Shown here one piece after another: positions 26,501 through 37,900 of a stretch of DNA of 64,000 nt. A model generated the notes under the pieces. It worked only from the letters and a program-made list of their open reading frames with translations. It made no database searches and was not told where the DNA came from. The DNA lies in contig NC_133232.1 of the NCBI RefSeq assembly GCF_040436345.1, positions 30,703,315 through 30,767,314 of the forward strand, given 5' to 3'. Made by a program: the position numbers and the translations under genes. Position 1 is the first letter of the stretch. Every line of letters starts with the position of its first letter. The DNA is from Pagrus major (Eukaryota > Chordata > Actinopteri > Spariformes > Sparidae).

Positions 26501-26720
26501 CCCCCAAAGCATTTCCCTTTGGTTTAAAACATTTTTGAACTGTTCATATTTTTAAATTGAACAACACATGAGCTTGTCACTAATATCCTAATATCTTAAA
26601 AATGGTTAAGTGCGGCCCAGAGACTCACACTGACCTGACGGAGGCACTCAACCCTCCATTTCGACTCCAGCTTTCCTCCTCAAACAGCTTGCGGTAAGAA
26701 GACACTCTGAGCACGGCCAT
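11823..26720 (-). CDS. vimr2: Type III-like intermediate filament protein, vimentin-related (383 aa, 10 exons)
   Basis: This is a cytoskeletal filament subunit. Minus-strand exons: 26635-26720, 25280-25424, 24986-25147, 24701-24820, 22125-22220, 20526-20657, 18098-18229, 14776-14886, 14528-14652 and 11823-11865. They sum to 384 codons including the stop, and all junctions are GT-AG. The start is an ATG encoding MAVLRVSSYRKLFEEE. The head is about residues 1-59. The rod begins near IIAALNDRLVRLIEL (63-77) and ends with the filament signature ARDMEITAYRSLM (to 373), in which the usual second Leu is Met. The tail is only about 10 residues and ends RLCSL. SPDITPAL near 224-231 resembles the vimentin coil-2 start. 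Exon 7 (248-291) is Gly/Ser/Val-rich and interrupts coil 2. The last exon is 43 bp and lies 2.7 kb downstream. The filament family is certain. The symbol vimr2 rests on memory of the fish orthologue; vimr1 or another fish type III paralogue is possible. Confidence 0.88.
13940..14460. repeat. Possible diverged DNA element with repeated TATCGGC motifs (vimr2 intron 9)
   Basis: TATCGGC or its complement recurs at several places in both orientations (for example near 14,050, 14,080, 14,126, 14,390 and 14,420). This is a pattern seen in fish DNA-transposon remnants. There is no coding capacity, and the borders are approximate. Confidence 0.35.
14660..14683. repeat. (CA)n microsatellite abutting vimr2 exon 9 acceptor
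   Basis: On the sense strand this is an interrupted (GT)n tract ending seven bases before the AG of the exon 9 acceptor at 14,653-14,654. It replaces a normal polypyrimidine tract. Confidence 0.8.
16343..16363. repeat. (GT)n microsatellite
   Basis: A short GT dinucleotide run inside vimr2 intron 7. Confidence 0.8.
16965..17703. repeat. Dispersed teleost repeat, near-complete copy (vimr2 intron 7)
   Basis: It starts with GAAGCAGTAGTTCAAC, passes through TTTGCCAAGAGCTAGATGAG and AGCTAACTTAGCTTAACATA, and ends with TGAAATATTCCTTTAA. Related pieces lie at 3,240, 21,280-21,850 and 56,538-56,660. The TTAA at the right end fits a TTAA-targeting non-autonomous element. No coding capacity was seen. 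Confidence 0.55.
18740..18779. repeat. (CA)n microsatellite with one GACA interruption
   Basis: A simple dinucleotide tract in vimr2 intron 6, close to a second CA tract at 18,937. Confidence 0.9.
18937..18978. repeat. (AC)17 followed by (AT)4
   Basis: A compound dinucleotide tract in vimr2 intron 6. Confidence 0.9.
19020..19511. repeat. Near-perfect 102-bp inverted repeat with 288-bp spacer (vimr2 intron 6)
   Basis: Arm 1 (19,020-19,121) and arm 2 (19,410-19,511) are reverse complements of each other across 102 bases. I find one mismatch, at the TGTTGTG / CACATCA position. The spacer has no similarity to the arms. The near-identity means the duplication is recent or conserved by pairing. 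Transcribed RNA from either strand would form a long hairpin. Confidence 0.9.
20469..20520. repeat. (GT)26 microsatellite starting at +6 of vimr2 intron 6
   Basis: On the sense strand this is a perfect (AC)n tract beginning immediately after the GTACC donor of exon 6, which ends at 20,526. Confidence 0.95.
21280..21850. repeat. Split, diverged copy of the 16,965-type repeat (vimr2 intron 5)
   Basis: The left part, TTAAAGCAATAGTTTGAC to about 21,400, and the right part, GCTAATTAGCTTAGCAC to about 21,850, match the two halves of the 16,965 element. They are separated by unrelated sequence. Confidence 0.5.
22456..22496. repeat. (GAG)n purine tract
   Basis: An imperfect GAG/GGA repeat in vimr2 intron 4. 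Confidence 0.85.
22742..22762. repeat. (TGC)7 trinucleotide repeat
   Basis: A short perfect TGC run inside vimr2 intron 4. Confidence 0.9.
22946..23128. repeat. GGTT-type degenerate minisatellite
   Basis: About 180 bp built of GGTTGGTT units with GGTCAGTC and GATTATT variants, within vimr2 intron 4. The regularly spaced GG pairs could form two-tier G-quadruplexes. Confidence 0.85.
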
Positions 26721-26982
26721 GGCTGAGGCTGGATCCGAAACTGGGAGACAACACGACGGACCGAAGGTGGCTGCGAGTCCAAACCGGGGGTTTTATTCTT
26801 CACGGGGAATGAGAATGTGGCAGTGAGGTGAAGGATCTCTCGTCGGTCACGGAGTCGGCTAAGTATAGGGTGAGCATCAGCCAGTAATGATTTCACATGA
26901 ACGTGAAGAGCGAGCCCCAAAACCCAGAGTACAATTGTTGTTTATAACAAGACAATGGAAAAACAAACCGGCTTTATACAGT
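26721..26982. other. Short ocrl-vimr2 intergenic segment (probable vimr2 promoter and 5' UTR)
   Basis: About 260 bp separates the candidate ocrl poly(A) signal from the vimr2 ATG on the same strand. I see no convincing TATA box. The segment must hold the vimr2 promoter unless an upstream non-coding exon exists inside the ocrl 3' UTR. Confidence 0.4.
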
Positions 26983-26988
26983 TTTATT
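26983..26988 (-). terminator. Candidate ocrl polyadenylation signal
   Basis: The minus strand reads AATAAA (AATAAAACTG context) about 1.93 kb after the ocrl stop. Nothing coding lies between, so this would define a long 3' UTR. Confidence 0.5.
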
Positions 26989-28919
26989 TCTGTTAAATAA
27001 ATTAAAAGCACCAAAAATCTGAAAAGTTGAAAACAGGTGCGAGTGTTTCCTTGCGTACCTTTAAACGTACCTTAAGTTTCATGAACAGATTGTGACAAAA
27101 CCGAAGACGAGAAGCACAATGATCCATACAAATACATCAGTTGGTACAGTGGCGTAAGACCACACATAAAATCAGAACAGGGGTTTTGATTATATTGATT
27201 CTGTGTCTGACGTGGTGGTGGTGGTACTAAATGGCTACTAAATCCCAAATCTGAATCACCAGGAAGTACTCTTTTAGGCCCAAGCCACATTTTGGCAAAG
27301 CTCGGCTTGATCGAGAAGAATCTGGTGCTTTGATGGCATTAAGGCAGAAGAAACTACACAAGAATAGAGCAACTTCGGGCCGACAGGCTTTGATTGTCAG
27401 TGTTGTCACATTGTCTCCAAACATGAAATCTTCTGAAGTCTCCGGCATCACAGGAGATACCGAATAAGGGAAAATTAATGCCATAAATGTGAGTATTTTT
27501 GTCTCGTGGGAAAGCTAACGCTGACATGTCTTGGGTAAAACTGTTAAAAGAGGAAACACTGTTCATTATACACGGCAGAGCAGTTCCTTATTTCAATAAC
27601 CATGACATGTTATGCAACAGTGACTGCAGTCTGTGGCACGAATGAGAAAGGTGCACAAAGACAAAGACAGACTGTGATCCCGCAGAGTAATGAGCCTTTA
27701 AATCTTGCTAAACTTGCACCCAAAAAAATGCTGCATTGCTTAAAAACAGGAAAATTACTCCTCTGCATTCACCAGGAGGAACAACGTGGCTTGTGTCTTG
27801 GCATCACACAGGCCTTTAACAACAGATGATGAGGCAGAAGTGAGGAAAAGGACATGTAAACGAACACAGACATCAACAGTACCACCTTCATGACAAACAG
27901 CAGACACCATCACAGATTTGCACCACCATACCGACGATCGAAACAATCACTATTTACAAGATTTAAGACATCAAGAACCACAGGGGGCGACTCTTGGACC
28001 AGGAAGTTAGTGTGTGTTAACAGACTTGTTTTATAACTCATGAGGAACTGGCAGATGTAAGGCTCACGGCTGAAGTTACACAAAGACACAGCAAACATTC
28101 ACGGTTTTTTTAACAAGACGGTAAAAACGAGCTATGAATATTTCCGATGACATATTTTACAACCATTGCAGAGCTGAAAATAAATTGTAGTAGGAAACGA
28201 AAAACTGGTGCAAACGTAGATGAAAAACAATATAAATAACAGGTAAAATACAATGTTTATGAGTAATGTTTGTTTTTAATATTCTCCCCTCAGTTAAAAT
28301 GCTGCAGAATGGATGATTGTCGGGATTTATCTTAAGCTTAAACATTCTTAATATATATTTCCACAATTATCCCATTCCCACTATTTAATGCTTAAAACCA
28401 TATACTAGTATTCAGTCTACTTCTTAAAACTTAAGGACTTCCTCCTTTTCTTTAGTGTAATCGAGTCTCTCTCTTAGCATCTATGGGATACATAGTGTTT
28501 TCACATTCATACCACTCACTGTTATTTTGGCATGAGCACCTACAATAAGAAGGGCCAGCTGAGGACGAGGACGATTGTAGTCTGGAGGCGCAGGGCCTTC
28601 ACGTCATCAGAAAGTGCTTAGGCATCAGTTCAAACCTCTCCCAAGTGCTTCCGGGTGCAGCGAGTGGTTCGTTCTGTGAATGAACTGAAGATATGACACT
28701 TGGTAACATCAGCACAGTTCTAATGGAAGTCTTCCTCTAACGCGAGAGTTTGTGAACGGTGGGGTGCAAAACTGCTGCACTGGTCTCCAATAGATGACAA
28801 AATACCAAGTGGATCCTGTTAAACAGTCTCCTGCAGGTCCAGGTTCGTTGCCAGCAGGATGTCAGGTTGGGAATCGACTCCAAAACCCGACTGACGTCAT
28901 GAGCGACTGTTGACCTCGG
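26989..28919 (-). other. Probable ocrl 3' UTR
   Basis: The stretch between the ocrl stop and the candidate AATAAA contains no exon-like frame. It has unique-looking, moderately AT-rich sequence without obvious dispersed repeats, as expected of a retained vertebrate 3' UTR. Assignment is by position only. Confidence 0.5.
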
Positions 28920-31900
28920 TTACTCCTCGTCTCCTGCCATGAGGAAACCCAGAATGAAGTCGATGGCTTTCTGCCGGTCGTTTGGGGTCTGCCTGCCCGC
29001 CATGTTGGGAGGCGGTCGGATGAGGAGGCTGGCAAAGAGTGTTGCTGAAACACAAGAACAGGACAGAGAGGTAAAAATTTACAAACGTGAGACTCTTTTT
29101 ACTTTACACGTTCTATATAATCAGCAGTGCCAAGACAATATATAAATACTGAAACCACTGACTGTATATAGAGATGAATTACACAACAGTTCCCCAAAAC
29201 ATCTCCACCGCCCCCCGGTGGCTAGCTGCGGTGTATGCGATAAGCCCCCTCCCTCTCTATTTTAGCATTTCATACCTATGAGGCTGGCTGTTAGGTTGTT
29301 GTTGTGTGAGTGCTTGAGAAGTTCCTTCAGAAAGGCCATTAAGTAGCGAAACACGTTGCGGTGAGCCCGGGGCAGCTGGGAGATCAACTGTCAAACGTAA
29401 ACAAAGATTAGTCAGACAGAAGAGTCTTTCTACACAGGTCACACCGCCTCGTTAAACATCGCACAGTAAATCTCAGCGTGAGCAGATAACTACGTGGTGT
29501 TTTCAGTGTAGTCACTGCACCTGTTTGCAGAGGCGGCTGTCGTGAGCGCAGTCTAGGCACCGTTGGTAGAGTTCGTAACACACCACTGGTTCCGGCAAGG
29601 CCTCCAAGAAGATCAGCAGAGCCTCGGCTACAGAGTGGTTACAACCAGCTGCAACAACAGTCAGGGAAGAACAAGCAAACATGGAGTCCAGTGTGGGCCT
29701 GCTGATGTATATGGATCTGAATATAACAGACGGGAGTGATGCAGGTGGATTCATTTTCAGACCCGTTTCTGCCTGTTATCTGTAAACTTCCCAACAACGC
29801 ACTGGTGTCATTATCATGATAATACTAACAAACCCGTAACCATATGTCCCCGGTCTATGTGTTATCTGAGTTAGTATGCTAGCATGTATCTTAATGTTGC
29901 TCATGTCTGTGGGACCGGCTTCATAAACAAGGATACAGACGGAGTCGGGGATGCTGGTGTCCAGACAGTCGATGATGCTCTGCAGCTCCTCCTGCAGGCC
30001 CGGCGTCTGGAACAAGTCCTCCTGGGAGACATTCAGAGACAAATAAGGAATATTTAAAACAGTTCCCCAAAACCTCCAGTCCAATTAGTATCACTGTAGT
30101 TCCTTTGTTAGTTATTGTGTCATACGCACAAGTATGCCGCCCACATGGACTCATAAGACACCACAAGTCATACTGTTGCACCGGTGATACATGTGTCAGA
30201 CGTCAACATGACTACTGCATTACTTTGCAAACAAAGGACTTATTGTCCCGTCCCAAACTTAAAATAAAATCCTCCCTTTTCCAGAACAGCTCAAGTTTCT
30301 TATAATCCTTCATCTTTAAAAACTAATCAGAAATGAAGGATGCTTATTGAAAAGTGTGGAACCGATTTAGTTAAGTGACTTCACTAATCCAGGAGTGTGA
30401 AGAATATCCCAGTTATAACAAGACAACGAGAAGATCCATAATGTATGTGCAATGAATGTCCAGTGAAAACCATGCATCTAAAAATCTGGCAATTAGAAGG
30501 ATTGAGTTGTTTTTTACGAGTTGAGCAAACTGTCTTAGTACCCAAAATGAATCAACAACGTAAAAACCCTTTAACATATCTGAAAAACACATTGTCAAAA
30601 AACTGCTGACAGGGCAGTTTCTCAGCTCATGAAAACAGGATGTTTTGTAGATGTATGATTTCACAGGAAACGCTACATAAAATGGATAATATGATATGAA
30701 AATAGAGCTGTTACATCATGTTACAGTCTATATATCTTGTCTTGGTCTTTAAGGGTAGATTACATGAAAGTTACGCAGTTTAGTAAAGTGGGAAGTGCTT
30801 GTCTGGTCATCATATGCACATCCCTGCACATCACTCCTGTTGCTTCACAACAATACAATTCACTGAACTACATCCCTAACTCACATTTCAGCAGTCCTAT
30901 CAGTTCTCAGTGATAATCATCCTGTGTTGTAGAGGTTGTGGGCTTCTCACCTGATCACAGGACTTGGTGAAGAGATGGTTGACAAGAATCCACACTTCTT
31001 TGGGGATCTTCAGAGGTTTGTCCTCTGTACCTGCACCCTCCATCAGGAAGCTCACCTTTGACTTTTCCTGATGAAAGATGACACAGTCAAGTTTCACACT
31101 GACAAACCGTAGAAGAGACAAGAATAGTATGCCTATTCATCACACTAACATCATCATGACATCATTCAAATACTATGATTCACAGAGATTACTATAAATG
31201 ACTGCAAGTGACACGTCTGATCAATTAGTGATGGAGCAGGAGCAGCAGTGAGATCAGGATTATCTCTGAGGTCTGGAAACTTGAAGGAGGGTCATTTTAG
31301 AAAGCGCTGGATATCAAATTCTTTTTGTCTCTGCAAATGGATCCCCGAGACTCAGAAGAGACGTCCAAAAATAACCTCAGCTAGTGAGGCTGCACATAAA
31401 TGCAGAGGGAAACTGGAGTGGGGCCTTTAATGAGGAGCGATGCTAAGCTAACATGCAGAACTAATGTGATATTCTGTAAAATGGTTCAACACCCAGAGCT
31501 TCGACTGTGAACCTTCACAGTATTTACAGCGTGGTGAATCTTCTAGAGGGCATTCAAGACCAAGAAAGCTTTCACATAAAATGTGTAACTGTGACACTGA
31601 AACGTTGCCTAATTCAGATTCTAAGAGGAGATCTGTTTACTCATGCAGCTACTCAGTTTCACTGATCGCTAACAAGTTATGAAGTGGAAGACAAGAGTTG
31701 TCGTTTGAACTCGGCTGAACGGACCCTAATACGTCTGCTCATTAGCTTTGATCACGTGTGTGAGGGAGCTGTGCAGCGAGGGTGACCTGCTGTGAAATGA
31801 GATTTAGTGCGTTAGTGTGTGCCTAACTTTCATTGGACTGGTGTTCCCTGTCCTCAGTGGGCCAGGGGAGATTTAATGGATGACTGATCAGCACACAGAT

Positions 31901-34900
31901 TATAACTAAGCTGGTACGGTCTGGTCTGGTCTGTGAGTGCCTGCGGGTTACCCGTTGTTGCCCTTGTCAGCTTTCTGAAGAGCGAGAAGGAACCGATTCT
32001 ATTTTCTGATTAGCGAGTAAAGCAAATTTTAATCAAACTAAGGTGTACACAGAAGCAACGTGTCAGATCTTCATGTCTCACCGCTACCCGAAGCAAGAGG
32101 CTCCCAATAACCGAGCCTCATGCTGGATTATTTTTACGTAGTTGTTTTCCATCTTAATGCTCTCCAAGCGGCCCATCCCACTGAGATGCGTCACTGCAGA
32201 CTAATTGTGTTTGTACACACAAGCACAAGGTGGAGAGTCACACCACTTTTCGACTGCCTGGTTGCAGACGCAGCCCTACTCCGCAGTGCTCACCACGCTT
32301 TTTTGTCAGACACGCATTTCCAGAGCGTTCTGAAGCACCCGTACCTGTAACGACAAGGTGTGGTTGGCCACTAAGAGTTTAGGCTAGCCCTTTCCAGCAG
32401 TCTATACGCTGTAAGCTAGGCTAATCGACTCCCATCTCTAGCCTCCATACTTATGTACAGACATGAAATCAGTATTACATTAAATATTAAGAAGGACCAG
32501 TGTTTGAGATTTAGGGGCAGAGATGTCATATAATATTCATAATTATGTTTTCATTAGTGTACAATGAACTGAAACTAAAAATCATCCTATTTTTGTTACC
32601 ATGTCCACCATGTTGCACCGCCATGTTTCTACAGCTGCTCAGAACATATAGACCCAACACCGGCTCCAGAGAGGGCCTTTCGCACTTGTTTTAGCGGACA
32701 ATATAGGAAAGGGTGATGCGAGGGGTCTTCAGTTGTTTAAAGTCTACAACCGTACTGCTAGATGCCACTGAATCCTACACACCGGACCTTTGAGGTTACA
32801 CATTAACAGGCTGTAGTCTATACTGGGGATTTTGTTGATGTCATATCCTGATATGACGGACTTCGAAGATAACTTGACCAGTTTCCCTTTATGACATGGA
32901 AATTGAGGAAGGTCAATTAAGTGTCATAAAGCCTTGTAACTAAGGGGATATTGACCCTGATTTACCTGATAGCTGATCAGGATCAGTGTTAATATTTTAC
33001 CTTTTCCATGAAGCTGTCCTCTCCCTGAGCAAGAAGTCAGCACACACCCACAGTGAAGAGTTGGAAAGGAATGATCAAGGCAAGCAGAGGCGATGAAGGT
33101 AAACACAAGAAGAGAAGTAGAAAGAAGTGGTATGCATAAACACAGAATCAGAAGAGAAGATAGATTACTGATTGTTGTTGCATAAATCATTGATCAAGTA
33201 CACCAGGCAAGTAGGAAAAATGGAATAGTTTAAATAGAAATAAAGGAGGACTTATGATAGTGGCACTATAACCCAAAAGCCAAATCAGATAAAGTCAAAA
33301 ACAGCTTTATGGAAACAGACAGAGGTGAATGTGTTGAGACCAGGAGGCTATTTATATACAGCACTAATATGGGCCTAACCTGAGTCAGTTCTCCCTGTTT
33401 TTAAAGGAGCTCCCTCCCCATGTTTCTGCCACTTCCTCGTTCCCTTGGCCCCTCTTGGCCAAAAATATACAGGTTGAGACATTTTAAGCACTCCAAATAT
33501 AGGCTCTCTGTGTGACTGAGTTTCCCCTGAGGGAGTGAACAAGCCCTCACGCGTTCCCGCTCAGGTTTCAGGTAGTGAATAGCTACCAGAGTGAGGAGCA
33601 GCCATCGGATTACAATCTCAGCTAAACTGCTCTGTGTACAGGAAGGTTTACACAATCAGAGTCTCAACTAATCTGAGGAAAATATGTCTCGCTAATCCTT
33701 TCACTTTGGTCTGATTGGATTTCACTTTCCCCGTCCCTCACCAGGTCGATGAGTTTGGTGATGGGGATCTCTCTGATGGGCTTCTTCATGCGGCACAGAG
33801 TCTCCAGCGAGGTGCCAAAGCAGCTAGGCAGGTAGTTGCCAGAGATGGTGATGAAGTAGTCTTTGCCACGGTCCAGATGGAGCACCAGAATCTCCTCTAT
33901 GGCGTCCTCTCCGGAGTTCAGCAGCGTGACGGAGTCTTTACTGACGTACACCTCCAGATAGATCTCCAGGGTCTCATCTGTTCAGGAAGACAAGAGGTTC
34001 AACCCTCACAATAACCCAACTTTCTGATGAGAACATTGTCAGAGGATTTCAGGAGAAATGCACCAATCCACAAGTCTTGAAGAGATTTAACTGCATCTAT
34101 AATCTCCCTTTTACATTTCATCATCAATAATCTAAATACTACATGATCACAGGTGTGAAATTTGAGGTAACAAGCTGAAGGATAATCAAAAAAGAAAAGG
34201 GATTTATCAAGATTAAAAAGGACTTACTTGGCTCCAAGAATCCATCGCTTGGCTCGGCACGGAGCCAAGCTTTGCAATACTGCGAGTCATTGAGTTTGGG
34301 GATGAAGGCGAAGTGACAGGGGACCTGCCCGTCGTTTGTTATTTGGAAACGCTCCTTCTGAAGCTGCCGGAATTTCACAGTCTCAAATGTGAACTGCAGG
34401 ACAGAGAAAGAGAGGCGACATTAACCACAGATTCCTCGTGACTTTAACCTACAAATTGTATAAAACAATTACAATATGCTACTCTTTTTTAAAAGGTTTT
34501 TATTTTCACCTCTCTTCTGCTCAGAGATACAGATGGAAGGAAATCATTCTCCATTCTGTCCATCGCCCGAACAATCTCCTCAAACACCTTTTTGTGGCGC
34601 TCCTCATTCACCACCTTAACCTGTTACAGAAACACAAATGGCCTATTTAGAATAAAGTATTCATTACATCCACGTCACACACTTTGTTAAAACTAAATGC
34701 AGGACCTTGCATGTGTCAGTTTAGGGTTTCTTGTTGGAGAACATAGCTTCTTACCCCGATGGTGAAGAGGGAGCTGACAGGCTTGTGGTCACTAGTTTGC
34801 AGCTCCATGTGACTCCGGTATTTGAGCTGCTTGACATTGTTGCCTCTCCACAAGATTCTGTCACACCAGGCCGGGACACGGCACTTCCCACTGCAGGAAA

Positions 34901-37900
34901 CAGTCACAGTTTCAGAGCCAAAGCGGGGGGTCAGACATCAGACACACACACAGTACTGCTGACTCTGTATTAGTGTAACGATAAGGCCGGGAAATGTTTC
35001 CTCGCTAGCAAAATGTTATCAGGATTGCAAAGAAGAGAAACTGAAACAGAGAATGATTCGGCAATAACAATAAAATAGCAAGTCCTGGAGCGATTTTGTG
35101 TATTTAATCATTTTTAAAAGAAGATACAGGGATATGTTTTTACCTTGAGTCCCATCGATCAGTTTTGGGGTCGTACTTATAAGTGGGAATGAAGTTGATG
35201 TCTCCCTCCATGAAGTCTGTGAAGGCTCTCTTCGTCTGTCTCTGAATGTTCAGCTACACATAAAAGAGGCAACGTTTAAGCGTATTATTTGGTGAAAGAG
35301 CTCAAACAGAGTCATTGAATATGCTTGACCCTCACACCGAGTTAAAGAGGAAATTATGACAGATTACAAACAACTTGTGTAGTAATGGCAAAACAACTTC
35401 CGTTATACGTCTAACCTCAAATTACCAGGAAAGATTTACCATTTTCAGTTACGCAACACCGTCATGCATTTACACAAGAATTGCAAAATACACACACAGT
35501 CTAATATACAAGCAAGTATATTTTACTACTTCACAGGGTCTCACTCAAGTGAAAAAGTCTATTATTTTATGTCAAAATGACGAAACACACGACAAATTAT
35601 TCAAGAAATACTTTTATAACTACTAAAGAGGGAAACTGTGGCTAATTATAGAAACAGAAGCAGTGATTTTGTTTCCGTTGCTTAAGTTAAAAGTAAGTAT
35701 AAGTGGTAGCAAGTTTTGTTTTTGCTGTTTGTCATTGGTGCAAAACCATTACATTTAGACAGCAGTCTTTTACCTGATCAACCTCCTGAAGCTTTTTAAG
35801 CTCGCTATTAGCAATGAGCTGTTTGACCTCAGAAGCATCGTACATGAACAGGCGATAGTTTAAATCCCCGAGCCAGATTACGACACTGAAACACAAGAAG
35901 AGACGGATGAATCTTAAAACTTTGTGGTGATTATGATTATCCTTAAAAACACAGAGTTTTAAGCAATAAGCTGGAAATGTGAAAAAGAAATGAGAATAAA
36001 TAAAAATACAAAAGTAAAATTTAAAAAAAAAAACTGAATGAAACAAGAATTGTGTTCCAGCAAGTGAAGAAAAAAACCTCGGGCTGATGATACAAACATA
36101 ATGAGTGTAAAATCAGACTTTACACATCAACTCAGAGCCACATTCTCACTCTGGACATGAACGAGGAACTCACTCGTGCTTGACGATACTGAGAGGGGGG
36201 TAGTCCAGTGAGTGGAAGGTCATGCGGGCGCAGATGTCTTTATAGTCCTGGTTGCGGCGCTCGAAGTCTTCCACGTGCGCTGCTAGATGGGAGTTGACGA
36301 TGCAGAAGCTAGTGTTGTGGAAAACAAACCTCACTGCCACGCCTCCTTTGTTCCCCTGGAAACAAAAAAATTCAACATTAACAGATCAGGTTTAACATTT
36401 AAACTGCCATTTATTTTAAGTTTTTAAGTCAGTTCTATGTGTTTAATATTAAATAAATCAAAAAGAGGCCTTGAACGAATAGAATCATGTTATATTTATG
36501 TCATGGTTGTCCATTAATTTTTGTATTTTGAGGAATGTGGTCTGAGTTTAGTGTGAACAAACCATTTTTCCCATGATTCCCGTCCCCACATGCTCTGCAG
36601 CCACTTCTTTTATGTGACTCTTGAGTGTCTTTTTGACAAAGACCACGAGCATCATCCCAACTAGTCGTATGATCCGAACCTGGAGACGCACAAAAAAAAA
36701 AGACAAAAAGCAAGTTAGTACCTTTAACAATGCATCAACATGGCAGGACCCAATTTTCATACACAGTATTAATTTGTGGCAAATGGCTGCACGATGACGA
36801 CTCACCCTCTTGTACTTGGCTTTTGGGTGCAGGCTCCTCTCTACAGCTTCCACCCACAGCTGCTCCTTAGACGAGTCCATGTAGAAGAAAGCTTCAGTGC
36901 TCAGGTCCAACTCTTGAAAACTACAGTCAAAAACCAAATCACCGTATTAGATATTACTGAAGTAAGAAGAGAATGATATCTCCTGTTCATGTTTAGAAAA
37001 GTACTGTATGATAAGTTCTCACTGACCCGAGAGCATACATATCAGGCGGTTCTGTGTCACAGCAGAGCCACGGCTCGAGGGTGCTGTCTGGAGACTGGCC
37101 GTTCACGTTCCATGTTCCTGTGAAAAACCTAAAGAAAACAGAAAGTTATTGCACAGTGCAGGGTTAATGTGTGCAGGACAAAACCAACGATATACAGCAT
37201 AAAGAAGCTCTTCTTACCTGAAGGTCTGGATGTCCACATACTCGCTCTCCTTCTTACCCAGGCGGTGTTTGATGAGGTATTCTCTCTGCCCCGCCTGGCT
37301 GGAGAACATAGCCTGTCTCATGCTGTTGGTGGTGGGACTGTCGCTCCAAGACATCTGTCTGTCCACACGGTCAAAACCTGACCTGTAACTACTGTAATGG
37401 AAAAAGCAGACATTATTTAAACACCAGCCATATTTTATCCAACATGGGATACTGAGCCATCAGCCAAAAAGTACCCAATGTTTCCAATAAAACTGACATG
37501 ATGTACTGAACTTACTCTGGTTTGGAGCTGTCTTTGGCCTGTAGGGAGAGAGCTCGGTCTTTAGGGACTGGTGGAGGAGGCAGAGGGTTGGATGGAGTGT
37601 AGGAGGCTTTGCGAGGAGGTAGAGGAGGGACAGGCGGAGGCTCCCTAGAGGCCACTATCCGATTCTGATGGTTCTTCTTTTCCTCCACTTTGAGAGCATG
37701 GCTGAAGTTGTCCTCAAAGCCAAAGTCTGAGACAAGTGATTGAGCTGGATCTTCAGAAAACAGTACGTTCAAAAGCGGAGGATTCATTTAAAACAAAGAG
37801 AAACTAATATGGAAAAACAAAACCTTAAGATGATAACTGAAACATATAGCAACACAGTGTATCTGCACATTACCTGTGTTAGTCTGATTTGTTGACATGC

